In this document: in pieces, positions 33,335 through 41,574 of the stretch
Numbering within the stretch: the first letter of the stretch is position 1
How the letters are laid out: each line of letters begins with the position of its first letter
From: Rhodocyclaceae bacterium UBA2271
GTDB lineage: Bacteria > Pseudomonadota > Gammaproteobacteria > Burkholderiales > Rhodocyclaceae
Length of the DNA stretch: 47,136 nt
Reading direction: 5' to 3'
Assembly: GCA_002347405.1 (NCBI GenBank)
Contig: DDXB01000061.1
Location: 65,345-112,480, forward strand
Notes under the pieces: generated by a model
Database searches by the model: none
Told to the model about the DNA's origin: nothing
What the model saw: only the letters and a program-made list of their open reading frames with translations
Position numbers and translations under genes: made by a program

Positions 33335-33647
33335 ATTGCGGGGCGGGATACTTGAGCGCGTTCTTGGCGATCTTGTCCTTCGCGGCGGCGATCAGGTCGA
33401 TGTCTAGCGCATCGGCCATTTCGACCAGGTAGATCAGCGTGTCGGCCACTTCGTCGCGGATTGCGGCGAGTTTTTCCGGGGACGGCGCGCGGCTTTCCTC
33501 GGGCGTGGCCCACTGGAAATGTTCGACCAGTTCGGCTGCTTCGACAATCATCGCCATCGCGAGGTTCTTCGGAGTGTGATATTGCTGCCAGTCGCGGGCG
33601 GCGGCGAAGTCGCGCAGGGCGAGTTTGAGGGCATCGAGATCGGTCAT
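33333..33647 (-). CDS. MazG-like nucleotide pyrophosphohydrolase
   Basis: A 104-residue all-alpha NTP pyrophosphatase. The motifs EAAELVEHFQW and DEVADTLIYLVEMADAL give the ExxE and ExxD pairs that hold magnesium. Family members cleave non-canonical or excess NTPs/dNTPs; RS21-C6-like relatives prefer dCTP analogues. It overlaps the VanZ-like gene by 4 bp and its stop codon coincides with the edge of a repeat A copy. Confidence 0.88.
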   Translation of the reverse strand: MTDLDALKLALRDFAAARDWQQYHTPKNLAMAMIVEAAELVEHFQWATPEESRAPSPEKLAAIRDEVADTLIYLVEMADALDIDLIAAAKDKIAKNALKYPAPQ

Positions 33648-34696
33648 TTTTTATTCCGTAAGCGCATCAGCCAGGGCAGGGCGAGAAAAGGCCACAGTGA
33701 GGAGATCAGACGCGTCAGGCCGTTGAAGTTGAGGAAGTGGCCCTGTTGCCAGACGCGCAGGGTGTTTTCGAGATAGGGGTTGGCGGGCATCAGGTTGGCG
33801 AGCACGGTGGCGAGCATCAGCGCCATGGCCGCCAGCACCTGCCGCCCGCCCAGGGGCAGCTTGAGCGCGCCGGCCCACAACACCATGCCGATGGCCAGAC
33901 CACCGAGCGTGCCCGGCGTGACCCAGGCGAAGCCCTGCACGCCTTGCATCAGCAGCATCAGGGCGAAACTCTTGACGAGCATGGCCGCACCGAGCAGCGC
34001 CAGCGGCAGGAGCACCGGATGGTTGCGGGCGAGCCGGCTGCCGATGAGGGCAATCGCCAGTGTCTGGGCGGCGACGGTTGCCATTTCCATCTCGATGAAC
34101 CGGCCCGCCTCGAAACTGAGCGCGGCAGGCAGGCCGAAGAGGCCGCGCAGGTTGCCGTTGCCGAACAGGAAGGTTTCGGGATTGAGCTGGGTGAGCAGCC
34201 AGAGCGCGACCAGCAGCAGGCCATGGTCGCCGGTCACGCCGCCCAGAAAACGGCGTTCGCGCCAGGCGTGCAGGCGGCCGCCATCGAGCAGATGCGCGCC
34301 CCAGCGCAGGCCGGCCGCTGCGCCAATAAACGCGCCCAGAGCATTCATTGCCAGATCGAGATTGGACGGCACGCGGCTGGGCAGAAAGTTCTGCGCGATC
34401 TCGAGGCTGCCGGAAAGCAGGGCACCCAGCAGCGCCGCCACGGCGAATGCGGCGTAACGCGGCAATCGCGTCGACAGGACGGTCGCCCACAGAAAGCCAA
34501 GCGGCACATAGGCCAGCGTGTTAACTGTGAGGTCGAAGCCGGTGTAGTAACGCGGCCAGCTGGCCGTGAGAAAAATCAGCGGGCTGAGGCCGCTATCGCG
34601 CCAACCGACAAAGGGATGCAGGCTGCCGTAGATCGCCAGCAGTGTCCACGCACCTGCCAGATACAGCGGTAATCTGGGCGGGGTGCGTGTCGACAC
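33644..34696 (-). CDS. VanZ-like family membrane protein
   Basis: A 350-residue protein with about nine predicted membrane helices. The first part (YGSLHPFVGWRDSG, DLTVNTLAYVPLGFLWATVL, SGSLEIAQNFLPSRVPSNLD, AMNALGAFIGA) matches the VanZ domain. The C-terminal half adds more helices not found in short VanZ proteins. The function of VanZ-like proteins outside teicoplanin resistance is mostly unknown. It starts with GTG at 34696. Confidence 0.85.
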   Translation of the reverse strand: MSTRTPPRLPLYLAGAWTLLAIYGSLHPFVGWRDSGLSPLIFLTASWPRYYTGFDLTVNTLAYVPLGFLWATVLSTRLPRYAAFAVAALLGALLSGSLEIAQNFLPSRVPSNLDLAMNALGAFIGAAAGLRWGAHLLDGGRLHAWRERRFLGGVTGDHGLLLVALWLLTQLNPETFLFGNGNLRGLFGLPAALSFEAGRFIEMEMATVAAQTLAIALIGSRLARNHPVLLPLALLGAAMLVKSFALMLLMQGVQGFAWVTPGTLGGLAIGMVLWAGALKLPLGGRQVLAAMALMLATVLANLMPANPYLENTLRVWQQGHFLNFNGLTRLISSLWPFLALPWLMRLRNKK

Positions 34697-34736
34697 GCGT
34701 TAACTTTCATGATGCGGGGCAACACCCCGCACCATG

Positions 34737-34875
34737 AAAACGCCCGCCCCCCTTGCCCCCCTCTCGGGGGTTCCAACCGGCTCGCTGCGCTCGGTTATCA
34801 CGGGGCGTTTTTTTCGGCAGTGGTGCGGATTGCGCCTGGCGGCGCGTGCCGCGTTTGCTTGGGGCGGCCCGGCGC
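34737..34875 (+). repeat. Repeat B, copy 2
   Basis: AAAACGCCCGCCCCCCTTGC starts the copy; a C-run/G-run hairpin, CGGCTCGCTGCGCTCGGTTA and TCACGGGGCG with a TTTTTTT run follow. The outer AAAACGCCC and GGGGCGTTTT can pair, forming a large terminator-like structure in this gap between vanZ-like and ubiT. The second part reads GCGCGTGCCGCGTTTGCTTG and then GGGCGGCCCGGCGC. Confidence 0.75.
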
Positions 34876-34902
34876 AAACGCTACCTGGTATTTCACGTTA
34901 AG

Positions 34903-35397
34903 TCAGATGCCGTGGGATGGGTTCAGCCGGGCGCGCAGGCGGTGCAGCAGTTCCTGCGGGGACAGCCGGGCGGCATCGAAGCGCGGCAGCTCGATGCCGT
35001 CGAGGGTGTTTTTCACCAGCAGGCCGAGGTCGGTGTCACCTTCCATCAGCAGACGGCGGTCGAAGAACAGCGTGTCGGGGTCTTCCTCGCGCGCCAGCAG
35101 GGCAATGAAGTCGCGGGTGCGGGCCGAGATGGTCAGGTCGGGCTTGCTGGCATCGAAGAGTGGACGAAAACCGCGCTCGCCATAGCTGAAGCGCAGCGTC
35201 ATGCCCGCATCCAGCACGCGGATCGTGAAGCGCTTGCCGATGAGCATTTCCAGCGGCTCGCGCGGGATCATGCGGCCGAGCGCCAGATTGAGAGTGGTCA
35301 CCAGAGCCAGTGTCGGCGGCAGTTGCGGCAGCCGGTTACCGAGGCGCGTCAGGGCTGCGGGAATTGTGAAGTCAGGCAAGCGAAAATTATTCAGCAT
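34903..35397 (-). CDS. ubiT: Anaerobic ubiquinone biosynthesis accessory factor UbiT
   Basis: A 164-residue SCP2-domain (sterol carrier-like) protein of the YhbT/UbiT family: PPTLALVTTLNLALGRMIPR, RLLMEGDTDLGLLVKNTLDG. It is thought to carry ubiquinone intermediates for the oxygen-independent pathway, playing the role UbiJ has in air. It overlaps ubiV by 11 bp and is the last gene of the ubiU-ubiV-ubiT set. Confidence 0.92.
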   Translation of the reverse strand: MLNNFRLPDFTIPAALTRLGNRLPQLPPTLALVTTLNLALGRMIPREPLEMLIGKRFTIRVLDAGMTLRFSYGERGFRPLFDASKPDLTISARTRDFIALLAREEDPDTLFFDRRLLMEGDTDLGLLVKNTLDGIELPRFDAARLSPQELLHRLRARLNPSHGI

Positions 35398-36277
35398 TGA
35401 TGTTCACCATTTCAAGTCCGGGGCGCTCGTGCCAGAAGCCGTTGCAAAAATCGCCGCCCGGCATGTTCGTTGCCGGCTGGTTTTCGATCAGGCGACGATA
35501 GGCCCCAATCAATTCGATCATGGTGTCGACTTGCGGCGAAATGCGCAGCAGATCGACCCCGGCGGCGACCAACTCGGGTAGCTCAGGTTCGAGATGATAT
35601 ACCCGGGCCGACTGGGTCTGGGTGCCGTTGATGGTCAGGAAAGCTTCGCCATCGCGGGTTTTCAGCGTCAGGCCGTCGGGAAAGTCGATGCAGCGGAATT
35701 CGCAGGTGTCTTTTTGCAGGTTGTAACGGCGTGCCGTGAAGCAGCGCGCCGAGTAGGCCAGCGGCAGGCGGCCATGCACGAACACTTCGGTTTCGATGCC
35801 CGCCGGTTTTTCCTGCTGCAGGCCGGTCAGCGCCTTGCGGCCGATTTCCGGCGGCATCACCCAGCGCGTGGCGCCGGTATCGGCGAGCAGCTTCAGCGTG
35901 TGGCTGTTGAAGATGTTCAACGTCGGCCCGGCAACAAAGGTCTGGCCGCGTTCGGCCAGTTGCCGCACCGCGCCCATCTCGTTGGCCTCGATGGTCAGCC
36001 GCGCATCGTCCCGCGCGGCATCGAGCAGACGGCGCACCGCCTTGAGATCGGATTCCGATTCGATCAGCGGCAGGGTCGACAGCGCGACCTGCTTGCCGGC
36101 ATCGGCGAGCAGGGTCGCCACCGCCAGCCAGTCGTCGAGACGCATTTCATGGCGGCGCGAGCAGACCGCCTCGCCCAGATAAATGACATCGACCGGCTGC
36201 GTCGCCATGGCGGCGTAATAATCCATGACCTGCTGTTGCGGCCAATAGTAGAGCAGGGGGCCGAGAGCCAGTTTCAA
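35387..36277 (-). CDS. ubiV: Anaerobic ubiquinone hydroxylase subunit UbiV
   Basis: A 296-residue U32-family protein (LKLALGPLLYYWPQQQVMDY at the start). Four cysteines for a [4Fe-4S] cluster are visible in EAVCSRRHEMR, ARCFTARRYNLQKDTCEFRC. UbiU-UbiV hydroxylate the quinone ring without O2, using prephenate as oxygen donor in E. coli. A TTG start at 36277 is preferred: GGAGGT lies 6 bases upstream and the protein begins as in homologues; the ATG-started extension to 36358 covers repeat B sequence. Confidence 0.92.
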   Translation of the reverse strand: MKLALGPLLYYWPQQQVMDYYAAMATQPVDVIYLGEAVCSRRHEMRLDDWLAVATLLADAGKQVALSTLPLIESESDLKAVRRLLDAARDDARLTIEANEMGAVRQLAERGQTFVAGPTLNIFNSHTLKLLADTGATRWVMPPEIGRKALTGLQQEKPAGIETEVFVHGRLPLAYSARCFTARRYNLQKDTCEFRCIDFPDGLTLKTRDGEAFLTINGTQTQSARVYHLEPELPELVAAGVDLLRISPQVDTMIELIGAYRRLIENQPATNMPGGDFCNGFWHERPGLEMVNINAE

Positions 36278-36295
36278 GAGCGCACCTCCATTTGC

Positions 36296-36440
36296 AGTCC
36301 GGCCGCCGGGCCGCCCCAAGGCCGGACGGCGCGTTCGCGGAGCGAACATCCGCGCCAATGGTCATGCGAAGCGCCCCGTAACAATTGAGCGTAGCGAGCT
36401 ACAGTCACCTCCCTTCCCAGGGAAGGGGGGGCGGGGGGGA
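36296..36440 (-). repeat. Repeat B, inverted copy
   Basis: Read on the minus strand, it runs from a C-rich start (CCCGCCCCCCTTCCCTGGGA), through CTCGCTACGCTCAATTGTTA and CGGGGCGCTTCGCA, to CTTGGGGCGGCCCGG. It lies between ubiU and ubiV, so the repeat interrupts what is otherwise a compact gene set. Ribosome site and start of ubiV lie just beyond it. Confidence 0.7.
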
Positions 36441-36449
36441 TGGGGGTCA

Positions 36450-37457
36450 TCATTTCCAGGGGCGGTTATACGCGCCGAGGGTTGCTGATTTGCCCTCCGA
36501 CACCTTGTTGAGTTCGGCCATCCACGCCGCTGTCGGCTTGAAGTGTTCGGGGTCGCGACGGCAGGTGTCGATGGCGTCGCGCCACACCCTGGTCACCTGG
36601 GTGACATACGCCGGGCTGCGCTGGCGGCCTTCGATCTTGATGGCGGAAACGCCGATGCGCATCAACTCGGGCAGCAATTCCAGCGTGTTGAGGCTGGCGG
36701 GCTCCTCGATGGCGTAGTAGGTCTCGTCATCGACTTCAAAGCGGCCCTTGCAGAGCGTCGGATAGCCGGCGCGCTCCCCTTGGCCAAAGCGGTCGATGAG
36801 GATGCCGTTGAGGCGGGTTTCCATGCCCGCCGGAGTTTCCTCGTAGCGCACCGCCTTGCCCGGCGAGCAGGCGCCCTGGCAATTCGGCGAGGTGCCAGTG
36901 GTATAGGCCGACAGGGCGCAGCGTCCCTCGACCATCACGCACAGGCCGCCGAAGCCGAACACTTCGATCTCGACCGGCGTGTTCTTCACGACATGCTCGA
37001 CCTGCGCCATCGACAGCACGCGCGGCAGCACGGCGCGCTGGATGCCGAAGTGCTGATGGTAGAAATTGATCGCCTCGTAATTGGTCGCCGAGCCCTGCAC
37101 CGACAGATGCAGCCGCAGCTTGGGATGATTGCGCCGGGCATATTCCATCAACCCCGGATCGGCGAGGATCACCGCGTCGACACCAAAGGCCGCGGCCTTG
37201 TCGACTGCCGCCGTCCATTGCAGCCAGTTATCGGTCAGCGGAAAGGTGTTCAGCGCGACCAGCACCTTGACACCGCGCTGGTGGGCGTAGGCGATGCCCT
37301 GCTTGATGCTGGCGTCGTCGAAGTTGAGGCCGGTGAAATTACGCGCGTTGGTGGCGTCGCGAAAACCGGTATAGACACAGTTCGCGCCGTGATCGACGGC
37401 GGTCTTGAGGGCCGGCAGGCCACCGGCGGGACAGACGAGTTCAAGGGGGGCGGACAT
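36450..37457 (-). CDS. ubiU: Anaerobic ubiquinone hydroxylase subunit UbiU
   Basis: A 335-residue U32-family protein of the YhbU/UbiU type: LELVCPAGGLPALKTAVDHG, ANCVYTGFRDATNARNFTGL, FGFGGLCVMVEGRCALS, SPNCQGACSPGK. The cysteine set fits the [4Fe-4S] cluster of the UbiU-UbiV heterodimer. It precedes ubiV and ubiT on the same strand. The set points to quinone synthesis under anoxic conditions such as denitrification. I looked for an FNR box upstream and found none. Confidence 0.95.
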   Translation of the reverse strand: MSAPLELVCPAGGLPALKTAVDHGANCVYTGFRDATNARNFTGLNFDDASIKQGIAYAHQRGVKVLVALNTFPLTDNWLQWTAAVDKAAAFGVDAVILADPGLMEYARRNHPKLRLHLSVQGSATNYEAINFYHQHFGIQRAVLPRVLSMAQVEHVVKNTPVEIEVFGFGGLCVMVEGRCALSAYTTGTSPNCQGACSPGKAVRYEETPAGMETRLNGILIDRFGQGERAGYPTLCKGRFEVDDETYYAIEEPASLNTLELLPELMRIGVSAIKIEGRQRSPAYVTQVTRVWRDAIDTCRRDPEHFKPTAAWMAELNKVSEGKSATLGAYNRPWK

Positions 37458-37513
37458 GATTGAACGTGTAAGACGAGGGGGAAGATTATAAAACGGCTGC
37501 TGGGCAACTTCCC

Positions 37514-37627
37514 GGTTTTCCCCGCTGCGCGGTTACGCCAGCCGGGGTTCGGAAAGCCTGGCGCCATTGGACAGCGGCGGCGGCAGGGCTGCCTTGACGC
37601 GCGTCAGTTCTGCCCCGGGCGGAATTG
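37514..37627 (-). pseudogene. Degenerate copy of the polA 3' end (copy P1)
   Basis: On the minus strand the frame reads ELTRVKAALPPPLSNGARLS then EPRLA and a stop, homologous to the end of PolA encoded at 43423 (ELTAVKEALPPLMSNVAKLS). It is shorter and more decayed than the copy at 40333. It is joined directly to a repeat A copy at 37628. The gap 37458-37765 holds only this fragment and the repeat. Confidence 0.8.
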
Positions 37628-37680
37628 AAAAGTCGGCGTGACCGAAGGAAATCCCCTTTTCGGGACTGGCGGGACGGCGG
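37628..37680 (+). repeat. Repeat A, long form, fused to polA-like fragment
   Basis: AAAAGTCGGCG, then TGACCGAAGGAAATCCCC, TTTTC, GGGACTGGCGGGACGGCGG. It is nearly identical to 40505-40555 and, like it, follows GGGCGGA at the end of a polA-derived fragment. Confidence 0.85.
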
Positions 37681-37765
37681 CTTCGTGCCCAAGAGACAGT
37701 CGAGAAAAATGAAAGCAGACCCTGGACCATTGGCGCGACCGTGCCGGCTCACGCATCCGGCTTTC

Positions 37766-38437
37766 TCATTTCCCGCTCATGGATGGCGCGCCGCCGCTGG
37801 CGTAATCGATGCGCCGCTGGCGTTCCGCCGCGCCCGCGGCATCCCCGGCGGCGAGTCGGCGGTCGCGGTCGAAGCCGAGCCAGGCCAGCAAGGGCCGGCG
37901 CCAGCCCTGCCGCGAAGCGGTTTCGATGGCCAGATCAATGCCGGCGGGCGGCAGGCGACCGGCGCGCAGCAGCAGCGCCGCCGCGAGCAGGCGCGACAAG
38001 GGATCTTCGATGCCGGTCAGCGTCGCCACGGCAGCAACGCTGCCCGGCACGCTCCGCTGCGCGAGCGGCAATTTCCCTGGGTCGAGCCCGTCCCATTGAC
38101 CCGCCAGATAATCAGCGTAGGCCCGCGCTGCGGCGCTGGCGTCCTCCAGCAACGGTCGTGCCGCCGGACAATCCATCTCATCGAGGCTGGCGATGCGTGC
38201 GGCGCAGGCGGTCAGTTCGACGCGGGCAAGCGGTTCCGCGCTGCCGGTGCGACCGGCTTCCCGGCGCGCGATGTCAAGTTCGCGTGCGGCGACGCGGGTA
38301 TCGCCCGCCAGCCAGGCACGCGTGTGTGCCGCCAGCGCGCCGTGCGCGTTGACCTGCCAATCCGGCGTGGGCGGCCCGCCGGCGCAACCGGCGAGCAGCA
38401 AGAAAGCGAGACAGGCAGACCGGCGCGTAATGTTCAT
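37766..38437 (-). CDS. Lipoprotein of unknown function next to MCE transporter genes
   Basis: A 223-residue protein with a lipoprotein signal (LLLAGCAGG, Cys18). The mature part is alpha-helical, alanine- and arginine-rich, with several cysteines (TACAARIAS, EMDCPAARP), and may be a helical-repeat fold. The start ATG overlaps the MlaD-like stop by 4 bp. Position suggests an outer-membrane partner of the MCE system, as lipoproteins often follow such genes, but no PqiC-like motif is recognised. A 749-codon open frame covering this gene and reaching 40015 is a shadow over the other two genes. Confidence 0.75.
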   Translation of the reverse strand: MNITRRSACLAFLLLAGCAGGPPTPDWQVNAHGALAAHTRAWLAGDTRVAARELDIARREAGRTGSAEPLARVELTACAARIASLDEMDCPAARPLLEDASAAARAYADYLAGQWDGLDPGKLPLAQRSVPGSVAAVATLTGIEDPLSRLLAAALLLRAGRLPPAGIDLAIETASRQGWRRPLLAWLGFDRDRRLAAGDAAGAAERQRRIDYASGGAPSMSGK

Positions 38438-39387
38438 GGCAGCTTGAGGTCGCGCTCGCGCGCGAAAGGCCATTTGCGATTGACCTCCTCGATCAGCCCG
38501 GAAACCCGCCGCAGGCTCGTTTCCACCTCGCTGCGCAAGGCGTCGAGGTCCGCGGTGGCGACGCGCGCATTGACGGCGATGCCGCGCGCCTCGTCGAGCA
38601 GGGCGTCGGTCTTCTTCAGGCTGGCGCGCACGTCGGCCAGCAGTGCATTGAGTTCGCCCGTCGCGCGCTGCGCGTCCTCCATCAGGCCGTCCTTGCCGTA
38701 CAGCCGTGTGTTGGTCTGCGCCAGCAGCCGGTTGGTCTGTTCCAGCGACTCGTGGATGCGCTGCGCGCCCGCCGTGCCGAGCAGACCGTCCAGCGCGCCG
38801 CGCGGTCCGGTCAGCCCGCCGGTCACCGTCCGGAAATTGGCGATGCCGGCATTCAGCGGAGATTCGTCCGCGGTGATGCGTACGAGATTGTCGGCCAGTT
38901 CGCGCAGGCTGGTGACCAGTTGCGGAATGCCCGCCGTGGCGTCGCCGATCAGCACGTCGCGCCGCGCGCCGTCGGGCAGCGGCGGGTCGTCGAGCAGGCC
39001 GGTGTGGGCGCGTAGTTTCGCGCCGCCGACCACGCCGCGTTCGAGCGTGAACACCGAGGAGGTGCGCAGCCAGCGCGCGTCCCTGGTCGGAATGTCGATG
39101 TGGATGTGCGCCTTGCCGTCCTCCCCCAGTTCGATGCGCCGCACGCGCCCGAGCGCAAAGCCGGAAAACGTCATGTCCATGCCGATCGTCACGCCTTCCG
39201 AATTCTCCGCCAGCAACACCAGGCGCTGGGTTTCCTCGAACACGCCACGCGCGAACATCACGTAGAGCGCGAAGCCGGCGAGCAGCAGCAGGGTCATCAG
39301 GACCATCGCCACGGTCTTTGCGCCCGCATGCGGAATCGGCGGACGGGGCGGCTCGGCAGTGAGTGGATCGGGCTGTGAATCGGTCAT
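38434..39387 (-). CDS. MCE (MlaD-like) lipid-transport protein
   Basis: A 317-residue protein: one membrane helix at about residues 25-46, one MCE domain at about 50-140 (VLLAENSEGVTIGMDMTFSG, LERGVVGGAKLRAHTG), and a long helical tail at about 150-310 (LLAQTNTRLYGKDGLMEDAQ). MCE proteins form hexamers that carry lipids between membranes. It overlaps the lipoprotein gene and lies 12 bp after the permease gene. The companion ATPase (MlaF) is not in this window. Confidence 0.9.
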   Translation of the reverse strand: MTDSQPDPLTAEPPRPPIPHAGAKTVAMVLMTLLLLAGFALYVMFARGVFEETQRLVLLAENSEGVTIGMDMTFSGFALGRVRRIELGEDGKAHIHIDIPTRDARWLRTSSVFTLERGVVGGAKLRAHTGLLDDPPLPDGARRDVLIGDATAGIPQLVTSLRELADNLVRITADESPLNAGIANFRTVTGGLTGPRGALDGLLGTAGAQRIHESLEQTNRLLAQTNTRLYGKDGLMEDAQRATGELNALLADVRASLKKTDALLDEARGIAVNARVATADLDALRSEVETSLRRVSGLIEEVNRKWPFARERDLKLP

Positions 39388-39399
39388 AAGGGAACGCGT

Positions 39400-40197
39400 T
39401 CAGAAATGCAGCAGCACGAGAGCGGCGCCCTCGATCACCACCAGTAAAAACAGCAGGCGCGCCATCGCGCGCATTTCGCTGCCACTCGCGGCACGGTACG
39501 GCGCGTCCAGCACCACTGCCACTGGCGCGATGGCGACGGCGGCACCGAACAGGAATATCTTCAACAGCAAAACCGGTGCGGTGACCGGATCGAACACCTG
39601 GCCGACCAGTCGGGTGTAATCGGCCAGCCCCCAGGGGGTCACGCCGTAGACCACCAGATAGGCGACGGCGAGCACCAGCAAGCCGCTGGTCAGCGTCAGC
39701 ACAATCACGGCCAGCAGATTGGCCGCCACGCCCGGCGCGACCTGTTGGCGGAACAGCGCCGGTGTGCCGAAGTCGGCGCCGCGTGCGCGCTCGCGGGAAA
39801 GTCGTCCAAGTACATCCAGACCGGAACGCATGGCGACAAATAAAGCCGCCGCGAGCGGCAGCAGCTCGACGACATAGACGCGCACCACCGCTTCGAGCGC
39901 AAGGTGCGACAAACCGTAACTGGCGGCGGACACCGCGACGATGTGGGTCAACACTGCGCCCGCCAGCACACTCAACAGGGCGTAGCCGGGCAGCGCCTGC
40001 CAGGCCGAAAAGCAAACCGCCTGTGCCGTCGCCTGGCGTACCGGGCGGCTGTAGTTCGCGGGCGAAAACACCGCGATCAGGGCGGAAGCGGCATACAGCA
40101 CGAAACGCGCCTCACGCCGCAGGAGGCGCGTCAGCCCTCCGCCACGCGGTGTGTGGCGGGGAACGGCGGACGAAGACAGGGGCATGGCAGGGGACAT
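39400..40197 (-). CDS. MlaE-like ABC lipid-transport permease
   Basis: A 265-residue permease with about five or six helices of the MlaE/YrbE family (LPGYALLSVLAGAVLTHIVA, LLPLAAALFVAMRSG, LVVYGVTPWGLADYTRLVGQ). The usual family features around the first helix are diverged. The ATG at 40197 is chosen; a TTG at 40206 and an ATG at 40185 are alternatives without clear ribosome sites. It is the first gene of the E-D-lipoprotein set and lacks a neighbouring mlaF. Confidence 0.83.
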   Translation of the reverse strand: MSPAMPLSSSAVPRHTPRGGGLTRLLRREARFVLYAASALIAVFSPANYSRPVRQATAQAVCFSAWQALPGYALLSVLAGAVLTHIVAVSAASYGLSHLALEAVVRVYVVELLPLAAALFVAMRSGLDVLGRLSRERARGADFGTPALFRQQVAPGVAANLLAVIVLTLTSGLLVLAVAYLVVYGVTPWGLADYTRLVGQVFDPVTAPVLLLKIFLFGAAVAIAPVAVVLDAPYRAASGSEMRAMARLLFLLVVIEGAALVLLHF

Positions 40198-40332
40198 CGT
40201 TTGCAAGAAAAACGACCAGTGGGCTTATCTTAACCCGGCACGATCGTAAACGGCCTCTGGATACAGCACAACAGACGCGCTGTGCTATCTCGAACTGCTC
40301 GACCGCTTGCTTCAACTGTGCGCAGGCCGCAA

Positions 40333-40504
40333 TGGAGAAAAACCACCGCGGCGGTCGCTTCAAGCCGCCCGGCTCAATGCGCCTCGTCCGGGTTCGCCCC
40401 GCTGCCCAGCTCCGCCAGCAGGGGTGCGGAAAGACTGGCGAGATTGGACAGCGGCAGGAGCAGGGCGGCCTTGACGCGCGTCAGTTCCGTCCGGGGCGGA
40501 GTTC
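40333..40504 (-). pseudogene. Degenerate copy of the polA 3' end (copy P2)
   Basis: On the minus strand the frame reads ELTRVKAALLLPLSNLASLS then APLLAELGSGANPDEAH and stop, clearly homologous to the last 37 codons of polA (ending AELGSGANWDEAH). DNA similarity continues past the stop codon (GGAGAA, AAACC, GCGGCGG, CTTCAAGCC in both). No upstream polA coding sequence is present; instead repeat A begins at 40505. The rest of the gap from 40207 shows an AGCACA/TGTGCT dyad near 40266-40288 and nothing else. Confidence 0.85.
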
Positions 40505-40555
40505 AAAAGTCGGCGTGACCGAAGGAAATCCCCGTGGGACTGGCGGGACGGCGCC
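40505..40555 (+). repeat. Repeat A, long form, fused to polA-like fragment
   Basis: AAAAGTCGGCG, TGACCGAAGGAAATCCCC, GT, GGGACTGGCGGGACGGCGCC. It ends 24 bp before the higA stop codon. Confidence 0.85.
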
Positions 40556-40579
40556 AAATATGGCCGGCGCCGCTGCCAG

Positions 40580-40993
40580 TCAAACAAAGGTGGCTGGCGA
40601 TACCCCGAAGCGCTCGCCAAGCGCCTGCACCTGGCGAATATTGAGCGCGCGCTTTCCGGACAGGATTTCCGAAACCACGCCCTGGCTGCCGATCTCGTGC
40701 AGCTCGCTTTGTTTGAGGCCGTGTTGCTCCATCAGGAACTTCAGGGCCTGGATGCCCGTGGTCTCGGGCAGCGATTGCTGCGCGGACTCGTAGTCTTCGA
40801 TCAGGCCGCCCACGATATCCACCAACTCGATCGCGGGATGACTTTCATCGCCGCCGCTCGCGTCGAGCAGCGCTTCAAGCGTTGCGACCATGCGCCGGTA
40901 GTGTGCCGCGTTGCGGATCGGCGCGATATCCGTCGCGTTGCGGAACTTGCTCCACGCCGGCAGCAGGTGCCCGATCTCGATGCGCGCATTCAT
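40580..40993 (-). CDS. higA: HigA-type antitoxin
   Basis: A 137-residue antitoxin with a C-terminal helix-turn-helix (residues about 85-137: LMEQHGLKQSELHEIGSQGV, VSEILSGKRALNIRQVQALG). The ATG at 40993 overlaps the toxin stop (ATGA); an in-frame ATG at 41002 is an alternative. The toxin-first order and sequence match the HigBA class. It neutralises HigB and probably represses the operon through the dyad at 41287. Confidence 0.9.
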   Translation of the reverse strand: MNARIEIGHLLPAWSKFRNATDIAPIRNAAHYRRMVATLEALLDASGGDESHPAIELVDIVGGLIEDYESAQQSLPETTGIQALKFLMEQHGLKQSELHEIGSQGVVSEILSGKRALNIRQVQALGERFGVSPATFV

Positions 40994-41277
40994 GATCCCC
41001 ATGCTCCCTTGTCGCATTCCCGATGCGTCAGCACCGCCTTGACATAGACAATCTGCTTCTCGAAACGGATGTAAGCGACGAGCCGGTATTGCTTGCCGCC
41101 GATGTCGAACATCGTCAACTCGCCCACTTTGCCTACCGCATTGAACGTCCGTTTCAATTCGGCCCAATTGCCAAAGCCGTTCTTCTCAATCACCCGTCGC
41201 CAGCCCTGCAACGGCTCATGCGCCGCCGGATGTTTGCTGGCGAAGGCGCGCAGCGCACGGTTGCTGATGATTTTCAC
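40990..41277 (-). CDS. higB: HigB-type mRNA interferase toxin
   Basis: A 95-residue toxin of the HigB family (PF09907-like), read from MKIISNRALRAFASKHPAAH, ELKRTFNAVGKVGELTMFDI, GGKQYRLVAYIRFEKQIVYV, LTHRECDKGAW. Such RelE-superfamily toxins cut mRNA on the ribosome. It is the first gene of the two-gene operon, 10 bp after the palindromic operator. Confidence 0.92.
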   Translation of the reverse strand: MKIISNRALRAFASKHPAAHEPLQGWRRVIEKNGFGNWAELKRTFNAVGKVGELTMFDIGGKQYRLVAYIRFEKQIVYVKAVLTHRECDKGAWGS

Positions 41278-41286
41278 GAAAGACGG

Positions 41287-41305
41287 TATATCTCATATAG
41301 ATATA
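41287..41305. promoter_or_regulatory. Operator dyad of higBA
   Basis: TATATCT (41287-41293) and AGATATA (41299-41305) form a perfect inverted repeat with a 5-base spacer, in an AT-rich patch 10 bp before the higB start. This is the expected place for autoregulation by HigA. The rest of the gap to 41574 contains a short repeat A copy and, near 41546-41562, a small TGCAT-rich dyad. Confidence 0.7.
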
Positions 41306-41343
41306 TATGCTGAGTGTTTTTGCGGAGTCTCAGCCGGACTGAT

Positions 41344-41366
41344 AGTCGGCGCTGGCGGGACGGCGG
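41344..41366 (+). repeat. Repeat A, short form
   Basis: AGTCGGCGCTGGCGGGAC then GGCGG: the short form without insert, in the region between the divergent higB and histidine kinase genes. Confidence 0.7.
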
Positions 41367-41574
41367 TCCTCCGACCCATTTCTGCCGGTGGAGGAAATCG
41401 GGAGCGGCCCCATGGAAGTTGAGCGTCCGGTGTCAGGCGAGGACCTCCTGAGCCAACGGCTACAAGTTTCTTGAACAGGGTGGCCGAAAATCGTGGTATA
41501 TCCACTCTTTGCCCCAGCGCGGGCTTCCGGCCCCGCAGCATGCATAACATGCACTATCGCAAGTTCCCCCACGG

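Noticed and set aside
37766..40015. A 749-codon frame on the minus strand
   Set aside because: Beyond 38437 it runs in the wrong frame through the MlaD-like and MlaE-like genes, whose own frames show domain motifs.
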